The notes below the pieces were generated by a model. That model was given only the letters and a program-made list of their open reading frames with translations, ran no database searches and was not told the DNA's origin. A stretch of 38,586 bases of DNA, taken from contig CBDDBU010000016.1 of the NCBI GenBank assembly GCA_965226045.1, positions 1 to 38,586 of the forward strand. Direction: 5' to 3'. Below, piece by piece: positions 1 to 7,150 of the stretch. A program made the translations under genes and the position numbers. The first letter of the stretch is position 1; each line of letters begins with the position of its first letter. Origin of the DNA: CBDDBU01 sp965226045 (GTDB taxonomy: Bacteria; Pseudomonadota; Alphaproteobacteria; VGEJ01).

Positions 1-674
1 AGGTCCTTGAAGCGCCCGTCGTAGGCCTTGAGGATCGTGTTCTTGGTCGACAGGTAGACCGGCCAGCCGCGCGCCAGACCAAAATTGAGGCAGGCGCGGC
101 CGAAGCCCCGGATCGACTCGTCGAGGTTGTACATGCCAAGCGCGACGCCAGCGGCGGGGAACTCGAAGATCTCGTGCTCGACTGGCGCGCCACCATCCGC
201 CGGGGTGAAGGTCGCGGTCAGCTTGCCGGCGCCGGGGACCACGAAGTCGGTGGCGCGGTATTGATCGCCAAAGGCGTGACGGCCGATGACAATGGGATCG
301 GTCCAGCCCGGCACCAATCGTGGCACATTGCGGCAAATGATCGGCTCGCGGAACACCGTGCCGCCGAGGATGTTGCGAATGGTGCCGTTGGGCGAGCGCC
401 ACATTTGCTTGAGGCCGAACTCCTCGACCCGCTTCTCGTCGGGCGTGATCGTCGCGCATTTGACGCCCACGCCATGCTCCTGGATGGCGTGGGCGGCATC
501 GATTGTCACCTGATCGCCGGTGGCGTCGCGATGCTCGATACCGAGATCGTAGTAGCGAAGGTCGATGTCGAGATAGGGCAGGATCAAACGCTCCTTGATG
601 AAGCCCCATATGATACGCGTCATCTCGTCGCCGTCGATCTCGACGACCGGGTTGGCGACCTTGATCTTCGACAT
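1..674 (-). CDS. icd: NADP-dependent isocitrate dehydrogenase, N-terminal part (runs off the window)
   Basis: The gene starts at ATG 674-672 (MSKIKVANPVVEIDGDEMTR) and continues past base 1, so only about 224 of roughly 405 residues are visible. The enzyme oxidises isocitrate to 2-oxoglutarate and CO2 with NADP+ in the TCA cycle. Visible family marks are EIDGDEMTR near residues 12-20, the substrate-binding stretch RSPNGTIRN near residues 92-100 followed by ILGGTVFREPI, and VYLSTKNTILKAYDGRFKD at the window edge. These fit the eukaryote-like dimeric NADP-IDH common in alphaproteobacteria, not the E. coli type. It is transcribed away from the cytochrome c' gene at 925. The reading frame is clean in the visible part. 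The family call is very secure; only the missing 3' half is unknown. Confidence 0.96.
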   Translation of the reverse strand, partial: MSKIKVANPVVEIDGDEMTRIIWGFIKERLILPYLDIDLRYYDLGIEHRDATGDQVTIDAAHAIQEHGVGVKCATITPDEKRVEEFGLKQMWRSPNGTIRNILGGTVFREPIICRNVPRLVPGWTDPIVIGRHAFGDQYRATDFVVPGAGKLTATFTPADGGAPVEHEIFEFPAAGVALGMYNLDESIRGFGRACLNFGLARGWPVYLSTKNTILKAYDGRFKD

Positions 675-748
675 TATGTGTGCTTTCCGGCGTGGCGGCG
701 TTGAGGTGCGGCGGCACCATAGCATCGCCGTTTCCGGCCGCAAGGGCC

Positions 749-781
749 GTCAGCGGCCCCCCCCCGTCAGCGGCCCCCCCC
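749..781. repeat. Direct repeat GTCAGCGG plus long C-tract, two copies
   Basis: Two copies of GTCAGCGG, each followed by a run of C (nine C at 757-765, eight C at 774-781), lie back to back between icd and the cytochrome c' gene. The intergenic region 675-924 holds no other gene that I can support. Long C runs are prone to slippage, so the exact length may vary between cells or be a sequencing artefact. Confidence 0.8.
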
Positions 782-924
782 TAGGCGTATTGTGCACGCG
801 GGGGACACGGTGTTGTTACCTCTGGGTCAATTAACTTTTGGGCTGAATCCCGATAGGGTCTGAGGCGGACGCTTGGCAGCGCCGCGGGGGCGTGGCGCCT
901 AACAGAAACAGGAGGGTATGTGTC

Positions 925-1386
925 ATGAGATCAGCATTAGGGTGGTGCGGCGCTGTGGTGGTTGCGGCCGGCATCGCTTTCTCGCCGCTCGCGGTAAGCG
1001 CGGGCGCCGATGACGCCATCAAGTTGCGCCAGGCGGTGATGACCAGTATCGGGACCCACATGGGTGCCCTCGGCGCGATGGCGAAAGGCGAGGTGGCGGT
1101 CTCCGAGCAGGCGAAATGGCACGCCGGAGCGCTCATCAAACTCAGCGGCATCGCGTCGCAGTTGTTCCCGGCCGGAAGCGGCACGGGCGAGACCGGCGCC
1201 CTGCCCGCGATTTGGGAGAATACCGCGAAGTTTCAACAAGTTCTCGCCGACTTCCAGGCGGCGACACCACAGCTGATGGCGGCGGCGGAAAGTGGCGATG
1301 CCGGCCAGATCGGCGCCGCGCTCGGCGCCGTCGGCAAGACCTGCGGCGGCTGCCACGAGACCTTCCGAAAGAAACACGACCACTAG
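925..1386 (+). CDS. Cytochrome c' (class II c-type cytochrome)
   Basis: A 153-residue periplasmic haem protein. The start at ATG 925 is chosen because GGAGGG (911-916) sits 8 bases upstream and the product then opens with a signal peptide (MRSALGWCGAVVVAAGIAF, probable cut after AVSA or SAGA). An upstream in-frame ATG at 892 would put charged residues before the signal peptide. The single haem site CGGCH is at residues 140-144, seven residues before the basic tail FRKKHDH. This C-terminal haem in a mostly helical protein is the class II (cytochrome c') layout. Members bind NO or CO or carry electrons in the periplasm; which applies here cannot be read from the sequence. A diheme cytochrome follows 71 bp downstream on the same strand, so the two may share a transcript. 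Confidence 0.9.
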   Translation: MRSALGWCGAVVVAAGIAFSPLAVSAGADDAIKLRQAVMTSIGTHMGALGAMAKGEVAVSEQAKWHAGALIKLSGIASQLFPAGSGTGETGALPAIWENTAKFQQVLADFQAATPQLMAAAESGDAGQIGAALGAVGKTCGGCHETFRKKHDH

Positions 1387-1457
1387 CTGGCGATACCTCC
1401 AGCGCATCGTCCGGTGGGCTCCCGCGTCGCCGCACGATGGCATATGGTGGCGGGGCA

Positions 1458-2360
1458 ATGATCCGCGCCACAATCATCGCCCGGACGTTGTTTGCGCTTG
1501 GCGTGGCGTTTGGCTTGACGGGTGGCTGGGCGACGGGCGCGGCGGCTGACGAGGGGCTGCTCGAGCGGGGCGAGCATGTGTTCCGCGCGGCCGGCTGTCT
1601 GAGTTGCCACACCGATTTCGCCGGGGGCGGTCGTGAGCTCGCGGGGGGACGGGCGCTCAAGACGCCGTTCGGGACCTTCCACACGCCCAACATCTCGCCT
1701 GACCCCGCGACGGGGATCGGCGCCTGGACGGATGAGGACTTCCTGGGCGCGGTGCGCCACGGCGTAGGTCCCGGCGGCGCCCCCTACTACCCCGCTTTTC
1801 CGTACACGTCGTACACACTGATGCGCGATGACGATGCGTTGGCGCTCAAGGCCTATCTGTTCTCGCGCCCCCCGGTGGTCCGCGAGAATACGCCGCACGA
1901 CTTGAGCTTCCCTTTCAATCTGCGGTTTCTCATGTTCGGGTGGCGGCTCTTGTTCTTTGACGATGGACCGTTCGAACCCCTGCCCGATGCCTCCGAGGAA
2001 ATCAATCGGGGCGCCTACCTGGTCGATGCGCTGGCGCATTGTGGCAAGTGCCACACCGCGCGCAATCCGTTCGGCGCCGTCGACGACAGCCAGTACCTCG
2101 CCGGCAATCGCGACGGGCCGGATCGCGAGATCGTGCCCAACCTCACGCCCGACACGACCGGGCTCGCCGGGTGGAGCCAAGCCGACATCGTCTATCTGCT
2201 GCGCACCGGGTTCAGGCCCAACTTCGACAACGTCCAGGGCTCGATGGCTGAGGTCATCGAGCACGGGGTCAAATATCTGAGCGATGCCGACCTCAAGGCG
2301 ATCGCCGCCTACCTCGCGGCAATCCCGCCGATCGAAAACACCCTGCCGACGCGCCGATAG
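1458..2360 (+). CDS. Diheme c-type cytochrome
   Basis: A 300-residue secreted or membrane-tethered cytochrome with two haem sites, CLSCH at residues 47-51 and CGKCH at 195-199, each in a class I cytochrome c domain. The N-terminus (IARTLFALGVAFGLTGGW) is a signal peptide ending near GAAA. Met-ligand candidates lie in the later half of each domain. The architecture matches the cytochrome subunits that accept electrons from periplasmic alcohol, aldehyde or sugar dehydrogenases, or stand-alone diheme cytochromes; no dehydrogenase partner is in the window, so the donor is unknown. The open frame extends upstream to 1116, but that part overlaps the cytochrome c' gene in another frame. ATG 1458 follows a purine-rich GGTGGCGGGG stretch; ATG 1437 is a possible alternative. 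Confidence 0.88.
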   Translation: MIRATIIARTLFALGVAFGLTGGWATGAAADEGLLERGEHVFRAAGCLSCHTDFAGGGRELAGGRALKTPFGTFHTPNISPDPATGIGAWTDEDFLGAVRHGVGPGGAPYYPAFPYTSYTLMRDDDALALKAYLFSRPPVVRENTPHDLSFPFNLRFLMFGWRLLFFDDGPFEPLPDASEEINRGAYLVDALAHCGKCHTARNPFGAVDDSQYLAGNRDGPDREIVPNLTPDTTGLAGWSQADIVYLLRTGFRPNFDNVQGSMAEVIEHGVKYLSDADLKAIAAYLAAIPPIENTLPTRR

Positions 2361-2477
2361 GTCTGCCTCGCGCCACCAGGCGCGTCAGCGGGTCCTGGCC
2401 CCGGCGCTGGCATTGCCACTCGCGGGGGTGCGTATTAGGTTGGCGGGACCCGAGAAGTGGGCTGAAGGGCGACATTT

Positions 2478-3848
2478 GTGCGCAACGTTATCGCCATCAT
2501 CGCGGTCCTCGCGGTAGCCGTCATCGCGTTCTATGTCCTCGTTCCGGCGGACGACGAGGCAGAGCTGTTGGAGGAGATTCCGACGAGCGCCCCGGTGGAC
2601 GATGGGGCGGCACCGCCGTCGGAGCCGGAAACGCCCGCGCGAGAAACCCTGGCCGAAACGGCCGAACTCGGCGAACCGACCCCCGACCCAGCGAAGCCAG
2701 AGTCGGCTGAGCGCCCGGAGCCCGCCGTTGAATCGCGGCCCGCCGAGCCCCAGGACGCCACGGCGAAAGGAACGCGCGTCGTAACCCGCACCGCGCTCGA
2801 CGCCGAAGATGCGGTCGAGCCAGGCACCGCGGGGGCGACCACGACGACCGAGGAGGCTCTGCCTCCCGAGTCCGCGCCAGGCGTGGAAGAGCCAGTCGCT
2901 CCGAGCTTCGATGTCGTCCGAATCGGTCCCACTGGTCGGGCGATGATCGCCGGCCGTGCCGCGCCGGGGGCCGAGGTGTCGGTGCGGGTCGATGGTGAGA
3001 TCGTGGCTACAGCGACGGCTGACAGTCGGGGCGAGTGGGTTGCCATTCCCGACCAACCGTTATCCTCGGGATCGGCCGAAATCGATCTCGCCGCGACCGA
3101 AGAGGATGGCGCGACCGAGATGCTGTCGGCGTCGGTGGTCGTCGTCGATGTTCCGGAGCGCGCCGAGATGGCCGCGCTCGCGGAACCAGTGACGCCGCCT
3201 GAGCCAGTGGCGGCGGAAACGGCCGTCGATACCGCCGCCGCCGAGGCGCCGAGCCCAACGGCCGGCGCCGAGCCGGAGCCAGCGCCGCCGGTCGCGCTCG
3301 AGGGGGGGGACCGCGCGACGGGGGCGGTCGCGATTCTACTGCCCCGCGAAGGCGGAGGACCGATCAAGGTGCTGCAGGCGCCGCGGTCGGGCGATGGTGC
3401 CGACGGCGGCCTTCGTCTCGAGGTCATCGACTATAACAGCGCGGGCGATATCGTGCTCTCGGGTCGCTCTAGCGCGGGGACCACGGTGCGGGCATTTGTA
3501 GATAATGCGGCGGTCGGCGGCGTGTCTTCCTTCGAGGGGACGTGGCGGCTGGTGCCGGAGGTCGGGGTGTCGCCGGGCCGGCATTCCCTGCGGGTCGAAG
3601 AGGTGTCGGAGGCCGGCGTGGTCACCGCGAGCTTGGAAATGCCCTTCAGCCGCGCCGCGCCCGACGACATAAAATTGACGGCGGGGCAGGTCATCGTCCA
3701 GCCCGGCAACAGTCTGTGGCGAATCGCCCGCCGCACCTACGGTCAGGGCGTCAGGTACACGATCATTTTTCTGGCCAATCGCGATCAGATCACCGAGCCC
3801 GATCTGATCTATCCGGGTCAGGTTTTCACGTTGCCGCAGACGGAGTAG
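2478..3848 (+). CDS. Membrane-anchored LysM-domain protein
   Basis: A 456-residue protein starting at GTG 2478. Residues 4-21 (VIAIIAVLAVAVIAFYVL) form an N-terminal membrane anchor. Residues 25 to about 140 and 230-270 are low-complexity Ala/Pro/Glu-rich linkers, likely disordered. The middle holds two Ig-like segments of the kind that read VRIGPTGRAMIAGRAAPG and VIDYNSAGDIVLSGRSSAG. The last 50 residues form a LysM domain (VQPGNSLWRIARRTYGQG to LIYPGQVFTLP), which binds peptidoglycan. This layout is common in alphaproteobacteria for envelope proteins of unknown specific function. I infer a periplasmic protein tied to the inner membrane that reaches the cell wall. Its 3' end overlaps by 23 bp the 3' end of the convergent gene at 3826-4304. 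Confidence 0.88.
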   Translation: MRNVIAIIAVLAVAVIAFYVLVPADDEAELLEEIPTSAPVDDGAAPPSEPETPARETLAETAELGEPTPDPAKPESAERPEPAVESRPAEPQDATAKGTRVVTRTALDAEDAVEPGTAGATTTTEEALPPESAPGVEEPVAPSFDVVRIGPTGRAMIAGRAAPGAEVSVRVDGEIVATATADSRGEWVAIPDQPLSSGSAEIDLAATEEDGATEMLSASVVVVDVPERAEMAALAEPVTPPEPVAAETAVDTAAAEAPSPTAGAEPEPAPPVALEGGDRATGAVAILLPREGGGPIKVLQAPRSGDGADGGLRLEVIDYNSAGDIVLSGRSSAGTTVRAFVDNAAVGGVSSFEGTWRLVPEVGVSPGRHSLRVEEVSEAGVVTASLEMPFSRAAPDDIKLTAGQVIVQPGNSLWRIARRTYGQGVRYTIIFLANRDQITEPDLIYPGQVFTLPQTE

Positions 3849-4304
3849 GCCGCTTCTGCGCCCCGCCCTGTTCCGCCAGCAATGCGAAGTATGGTTTGGC
3901 TCTCAACAGCAGGGCGACGGCGGTTCCGATGATGCTCGATGGATCGAGACGCTCCATCGCCATCTCGCCCTCGAAACGGATGCCTTGAACAGCGGTCACG
4001 ATGAAGCGAATCGGTGGGGCGTCAAGGTCTCTGCCGACCAGGGACAGAAGCTGGCTCGTGCCTCCGTATCCTCGGACGTGAAGGGTATCTGCAGGGGCGC
4101 GGCGACGACGCGCAGCATCGGCTGGGCGCTGCCCGCCGCATAACTGGCGTCGAAGTGTATCCCTTGCCACCGGAACGCGAACGCGAACGGCGGCCCCAGC
4201 CCGAGACCCTCGAGACGCGCCTCGGCCTGATCGAGCCGGGCGTCGAGGCACGGCTGAGACGGCGGCGCGGCCGCCAGGGCAGGCTCTTCGGCAAGCGATG
4301 TCAT
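3826..4304 (-). pseudogene. Small conserved-looking protein, split by a 1-nt frameshift
   Basis: Two minus-strand frames join into one plausible protein of about 158 residues. The first frame runs from ATG 4304 (MTSLAEEPALAAAPPSQPCL) through FDASYAAGSAQPMLRVVAAPL. The second continues from about 4055 as LLSLVGRDLDAPPIRFIVTAVQG and ends at TGA 3828-3826. The amino-acid composition changes from protein-like to Arg-rich noise exactly where each frame should be left, which supports one lost base near 4045-4060. I do not recognise the family. The join may be a true mutation or a sequence error. The end overlaps the convergent LysM gene. Confidence concerns the joined gene, not a function. Confidence 0.5.
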
Positions 4305-4402
4305 GTCGGCATGATCTGAGCATGACGACGGTTAAGGGTCAGTTTAGGCCGAGCAATTTGCGATGCACGTCTTATTTAAGGTGATCATGTCGTATCCAAG
4401 AG

Positions 4403-4582
4403 AAGGCTTATCCCTCTGGCTCCGGTAGGATCAACGGGTGGTGGCCTCGATGCTACGCGCGCAGCGGCGCGACCCGGCTAAGGCCCAGGCAAAGTGCGCT
4501 TTCGCGACCAACTACCCGCTCGCCAACCGACAACTGCGTAGCCCCCTCATATTGCGTTACCGGATGCAGAGGGATAAGCCTT
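4403..4582. repeat. 25-bp inverted repeat bounding a 180-bp segment before the Atm1-like gene
   Basis: The segment 4403-4427 and the reverse complement of 4558-4582 agree at 23 of 25 positions, including a perfect 15-bp outer arm (AAGGCTTATCCCTCT). The two mismatches are adjacent. The arms face each other across about 130 bp with no convincing gene. No clear target-site duplication is visible at the outer ends. The right arm ends 12 bp before the start codon of the ABC exporter, so the promoter of that gene must lie in or before this element. It could be a small non-autonomous mobile element (MITE-like) or a regulatory structure. Confidence 0.65.
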
Positions 4583-4594
4583 TCAAAGAGTTCG

Positions 4595-6472
4595 ATGACC
4601 GCTCCCAGCTTCGACCCCCAGTCTCGAGCGCCCGGCCGGGGCCACCTGCACACGCTATGGACGCTACTGCCATATCTGTGGCCGGCCGACCGCTTTCAGC
4701 TTCGCGTCCGCGTGGTCGTGGCGCTGGGCTTCATCGTGGCCTCTAAGATCGCGGCCGTCTATGTGCCGCTGCTTCTCGCCCGCTCCGTCGATGAGCTGAC
4801 GCCCGAGGAGGGCTTGATCATCGCGGCGCCGGTCGCCCTGATCGTCGCCTATGGCGCCGTCCTCTTGTTGTCTCGGGCGTGCTCCGAGCTGCGCGACGCC
4901 GTCTTCGCCAAGGTGGCGCAGCACGCTATCCGCTCGGTCGCCCTGCGAACCTTCGTCCACCTGCACAAGCTCGCTCTTCGCTTCCACCTCGATCGGCAGA
5001 CCGGCGGGCTGTCGCGGGTGATCGAGCGCGGGACCAAGGGCATTCAATTCCTCCTGACGTTCTCGCTGTTCAACGTGCTGCCCACGCTGGTCGAGATCGC
5101 TCTGGTCTGCGCCATTCTTCTCGATCGCCTCGATTGGCGCTTCGCCGCCGTCACCTTCGTCACCATCGCCGGCTATATCACCTTCACGCTGTCCGTCACC
5201 GAGTGGCGGATCAAGTTCCGCCGCGACATGAACGCCAAGGACTCCGAGGCCAACACCAAGGCGATCGACAGCCTGCTCAACTACGAGACCGTCAAGTACT
5301 TCGGCAACGAGGAGCACGAGGCCCGTCGGTTCGACCGCGCTATGGCCGGCTACGAGGCCGCGGCGGTGAAGAGCTACACCTCGCTCTCGGTCCTCAACAT
5401 CGGCCAAGGCGCGATCATGGCCACCGGAGTCGCCCTGGTCATGATCATGGCGGCGCTCGGCGTCGTCGACGGCACCTTGACGATCGGCGATTTCGTTCTG
5501 GTCAACGCCTTCCTGATGCAGCTGTCGAGGCCGCTCGATTTCCTCGGTTTTGTCTACCGCGAAATCAAGCAATCGCTGGTCGACATGGAGAAGATGTTCG
5601 AGTTGCTGCAACTCAACGCGGAGGTGTCGGATAGTCCGGGCGCTAGGCCACTGATCGTATCGGCCGGCGAGATCGAGTTCGACCGCGTCAGTTTCTTCTA
5701 CGATACGCGGCGACCGATTCTGAGGGAGGTCTCGTTCATCGTGCGGCCCGGCACGACAGTTGCGATGGTGGGTGCGAGCGGCGCCGGCAAGTCGACCGTC
5801 TCCCGGCTTCTCTACCGTTTCTATGATGTGACCGGCGGCGCCATCCGCATCGACGGCCAGGACCTTCGCAACGTCACCCAGACCAGCTTGCGGGCGGCCA
5901 TTGGGGTGGTTCCCCAGGACACCGTCTTGTTCAACGACACAATCGGCTACAACATCCGGTACGGCCGTCCGGCCGCCGACGACGGCGAAATGCGCGGCGC
6001 GGCCCGGCTCGCGCATATTGGCGACTTCATCGAGAACCTGCCCGACGGGTACGACACCATCGTGGGCGAGCGCGGGCTCAAGATCTCTGGCGGCGAGAAA
6101 CAGCGCGTGGCGATCGCGCGCACGATCCTGAAAGGGCCCCGCATCCTCCTGTTCGACGAGGCGACCTCTGCGCTCGACTCCCACACCGAGAAGGAAATCC
6201 AGGCCTCGCTCCGCGAGGTTTCGGCCGATCGCTCGACGCTGGTGATCGCCCATCGCCTCTCGACGGTAGTCGACGCCGACGAGGTCCTGGTGGTGGACGA
6301 CGGCCGCATCGTCGAGCGCGGCCGTCATGACGAACTCTTGACCCGAGGCGAAAAGTACGCGGCGATGTGGGCGCGCCAGCAGGAGGAGGCCCAGTACAAG
6401 GAGCAGCTCGATATCTTGGAAGCCGCCGACAGCGGCGGCGAGACCGAGCTAGCCGCCGCGCCCACCGATTGA
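4595..6472 (+). CDS. Atm1/HMT1-type heavy-metal ABC exporter (fused permease and ATPase)
   Basis: A 625-residue half-transporter. Residues 1 to about 340 form a type IV ABC export membrane domain with six predicted helices (for example LRVRVVVALGFIVASKIAA, ALVMIMAALGVVDGTLTIG). The region from about 350 is the ATPase: Walker A GASGAGKST near 393-401, signature ISGGEKQ near 497-503, Walker B ILLFDEATSALD near 517-528 and the H-loop in VIAHRLST. The membrane part carries the NYETVKYFGNEEHE stretch typical of the Atm1/ABCB7/HMT1 group. Bacterial members export glutathione-bound metals or glutathione derivatives and protect against heavy metals; the mitochondrial relative serves Fe-S protein maturation. 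The start ATG 4595 has AAAGAG just upstream. It works as a homodimer in the inner membrane. The upstream inverted repeat is described separately. Confidence 0.93.
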   Translation: MTAPSFDPQSRAPGRGHLHTLWTLLPYLWPADRFQLRVRVVVALGFIVASKIAAVYVPLLLARSVDELTPEEGLIIAAPVALIVAYGAVLLLSRACSELRDAVFAKVAQHAIRSVALRTFVHLHKLALRFHLDRQTGGLSRVIERGTKGIQFLLTFSLFNVLPTLVEIALVCAILLDRLDWRFAAVTFVTIAGYITFTLSVTEWRIKFRRDMNAKDSEANTKAIDSLLNYETVKYFGNEEHEARRFDRAMAGYEAAAVKSYTSLSVLNIGQGAIMATGVALVMIMAALGVVDGTLTIGDFVLVNAFLMQLSRPLDFLGFVYREIKQSLVDMEKMFELLQLNAEVSDSPGARPLIVSAGEIEFDRVSFFYDTRRPILREVSFIVRPGTTVAMVGASGAGKSTVSRLLYRFYDVTGGAIRIDGQDLRNVTQTSLRAAIGVVPQDTVLFNDTIGYNIRYGRPAADDGEMRGAARLAHIGDFIENLPDGYDTIVGERGLKISGGEKQRVAIARTILKGPRILLFDEATSALDSHTEKEIQASLREVSADRSTLVIAHRLSTVVDADEVLVVDDGRIVERGRHDELLTRGEKYAAMWARQQEEAQYKEQLDILEAADSGGETELAAAPTD

Positions 6473-6576
6473 GCCCTTCGGCGGGGGCACCGCCCGCGCG
6501 CGAATGTGATGAACTAACAGCCAAATTGGCCCCCGACGGGCTATGATGGGGCGCACGGTCGAGGACTCACAACCGG

Positions 6577-6873
6577 ATGGCGACACACTCCGCAGAAAGA
6601 ATCGGGTGGGAGGACGAATCGGCGCCGACGGTCACGCTTGACGCGTCGAGCGGCGGTGATGTTCGCCTACCCGATGGAATAGGCCTGTTCGGGGCCGAGC
6701 TGATCCGTGCCGGGAGTGACCTCGTGGTCATCGACGACGGCGGCGCCTAAGCCGTCATTCTGGATTATTTTGCGACCGACGACCCGCCCGATCTGTTGGC
6801 CGGGGGCGGTCGCATGACGCCAGAGGTCGTGCGCGCGCTGGCCGGTGCGCGGGCCCCGGGTCCCAGGCCCTGA
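6577..6873 (+). pseudogene. N-terminal remnant of a large FecR-type surface protein
   Basis: The frame from ATG 6577 reads MATHSAERIGWEDESAPTVT through LPDGIGLFGAELIRAGSDLV, then meets TAA at 6748-6750. It continues sensibly in the same frame as AVILDYFATDDPPDLLAGGG and MTPEVVRALAG to TGA 6871. From memory, this resembles the conserved N-terminus of very long alphaproteobacterial adhesin or calcium-binding repeat proteins, where a pattern like DLVLTGPDG..V.V.DYF..G.PPDL is followed by a FecR domain. The FecR and repeat domains are absent here. So this is a stump with an internal stop and a lost 3' end. A 57-residue product from the first half alone is possible but unlikely to work. Confidence 0.55.
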
Positions 6874-7047
6874 GCGTCAGCAGCGCGCCAAGACAGACGA
6901 GGGGGTAACCGCGCCCCGGCCATGACGCGACGCCAAGCGGCGCGCAAACGACCACGCCAATCAAAGTCAACGGCGGGGGGAGTGGCGATGTTCTCGGACG
7001 ACGTCTTGGCGCCGCCGATCTTAGCGGCGCCGAGGGGCGCGGTCTCG

Positions 7048-7112
7048 CCCAGACCCCGTTCTTGGCCCAGACCCCGTTCTTGGCCCAGACCCGGTTCTTG
7101 GCCCAGACCCGG
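7048..7112. repeat. 18-bp tandem repeat, three full copies and a partial one
   Basis: The unit CCCAGACCCCGTTCTTGG occurs at 7048-7065, 7066-7083 and 7084-7101 (one C to G change in the third), followed by a partial copy 7102-7112. Because 18 is a multiple of three, every frame shows a six-residue period (AQTPFL on plus, VWAKNG on minus). It lies in the otherwise empty stretch 6874-7150 between the FecR-type remnant and the convergent RND pump gene. I see no gene of its own in that stretch. Confidence 0.9.
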
Positions 7113-7150
7113 GTCTCCACGGGAAGGGCCGCTCGCTCAACAGCGCGCGT

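Noticed and set aside
1116..1457. Upstream extension of the diheme cytochrome frame
   Set aside because: It overlaps the cytochrome c' gene and is Arg-rich; the signal peptide begins at 1458.
4664..6328. A 554-codon open frame antisense to the ABC exporter
   Set aside because: It mirrors the exporter codons in a GC-rich genome, has Asp/Arg/His-rich composition and no recognisable domain.
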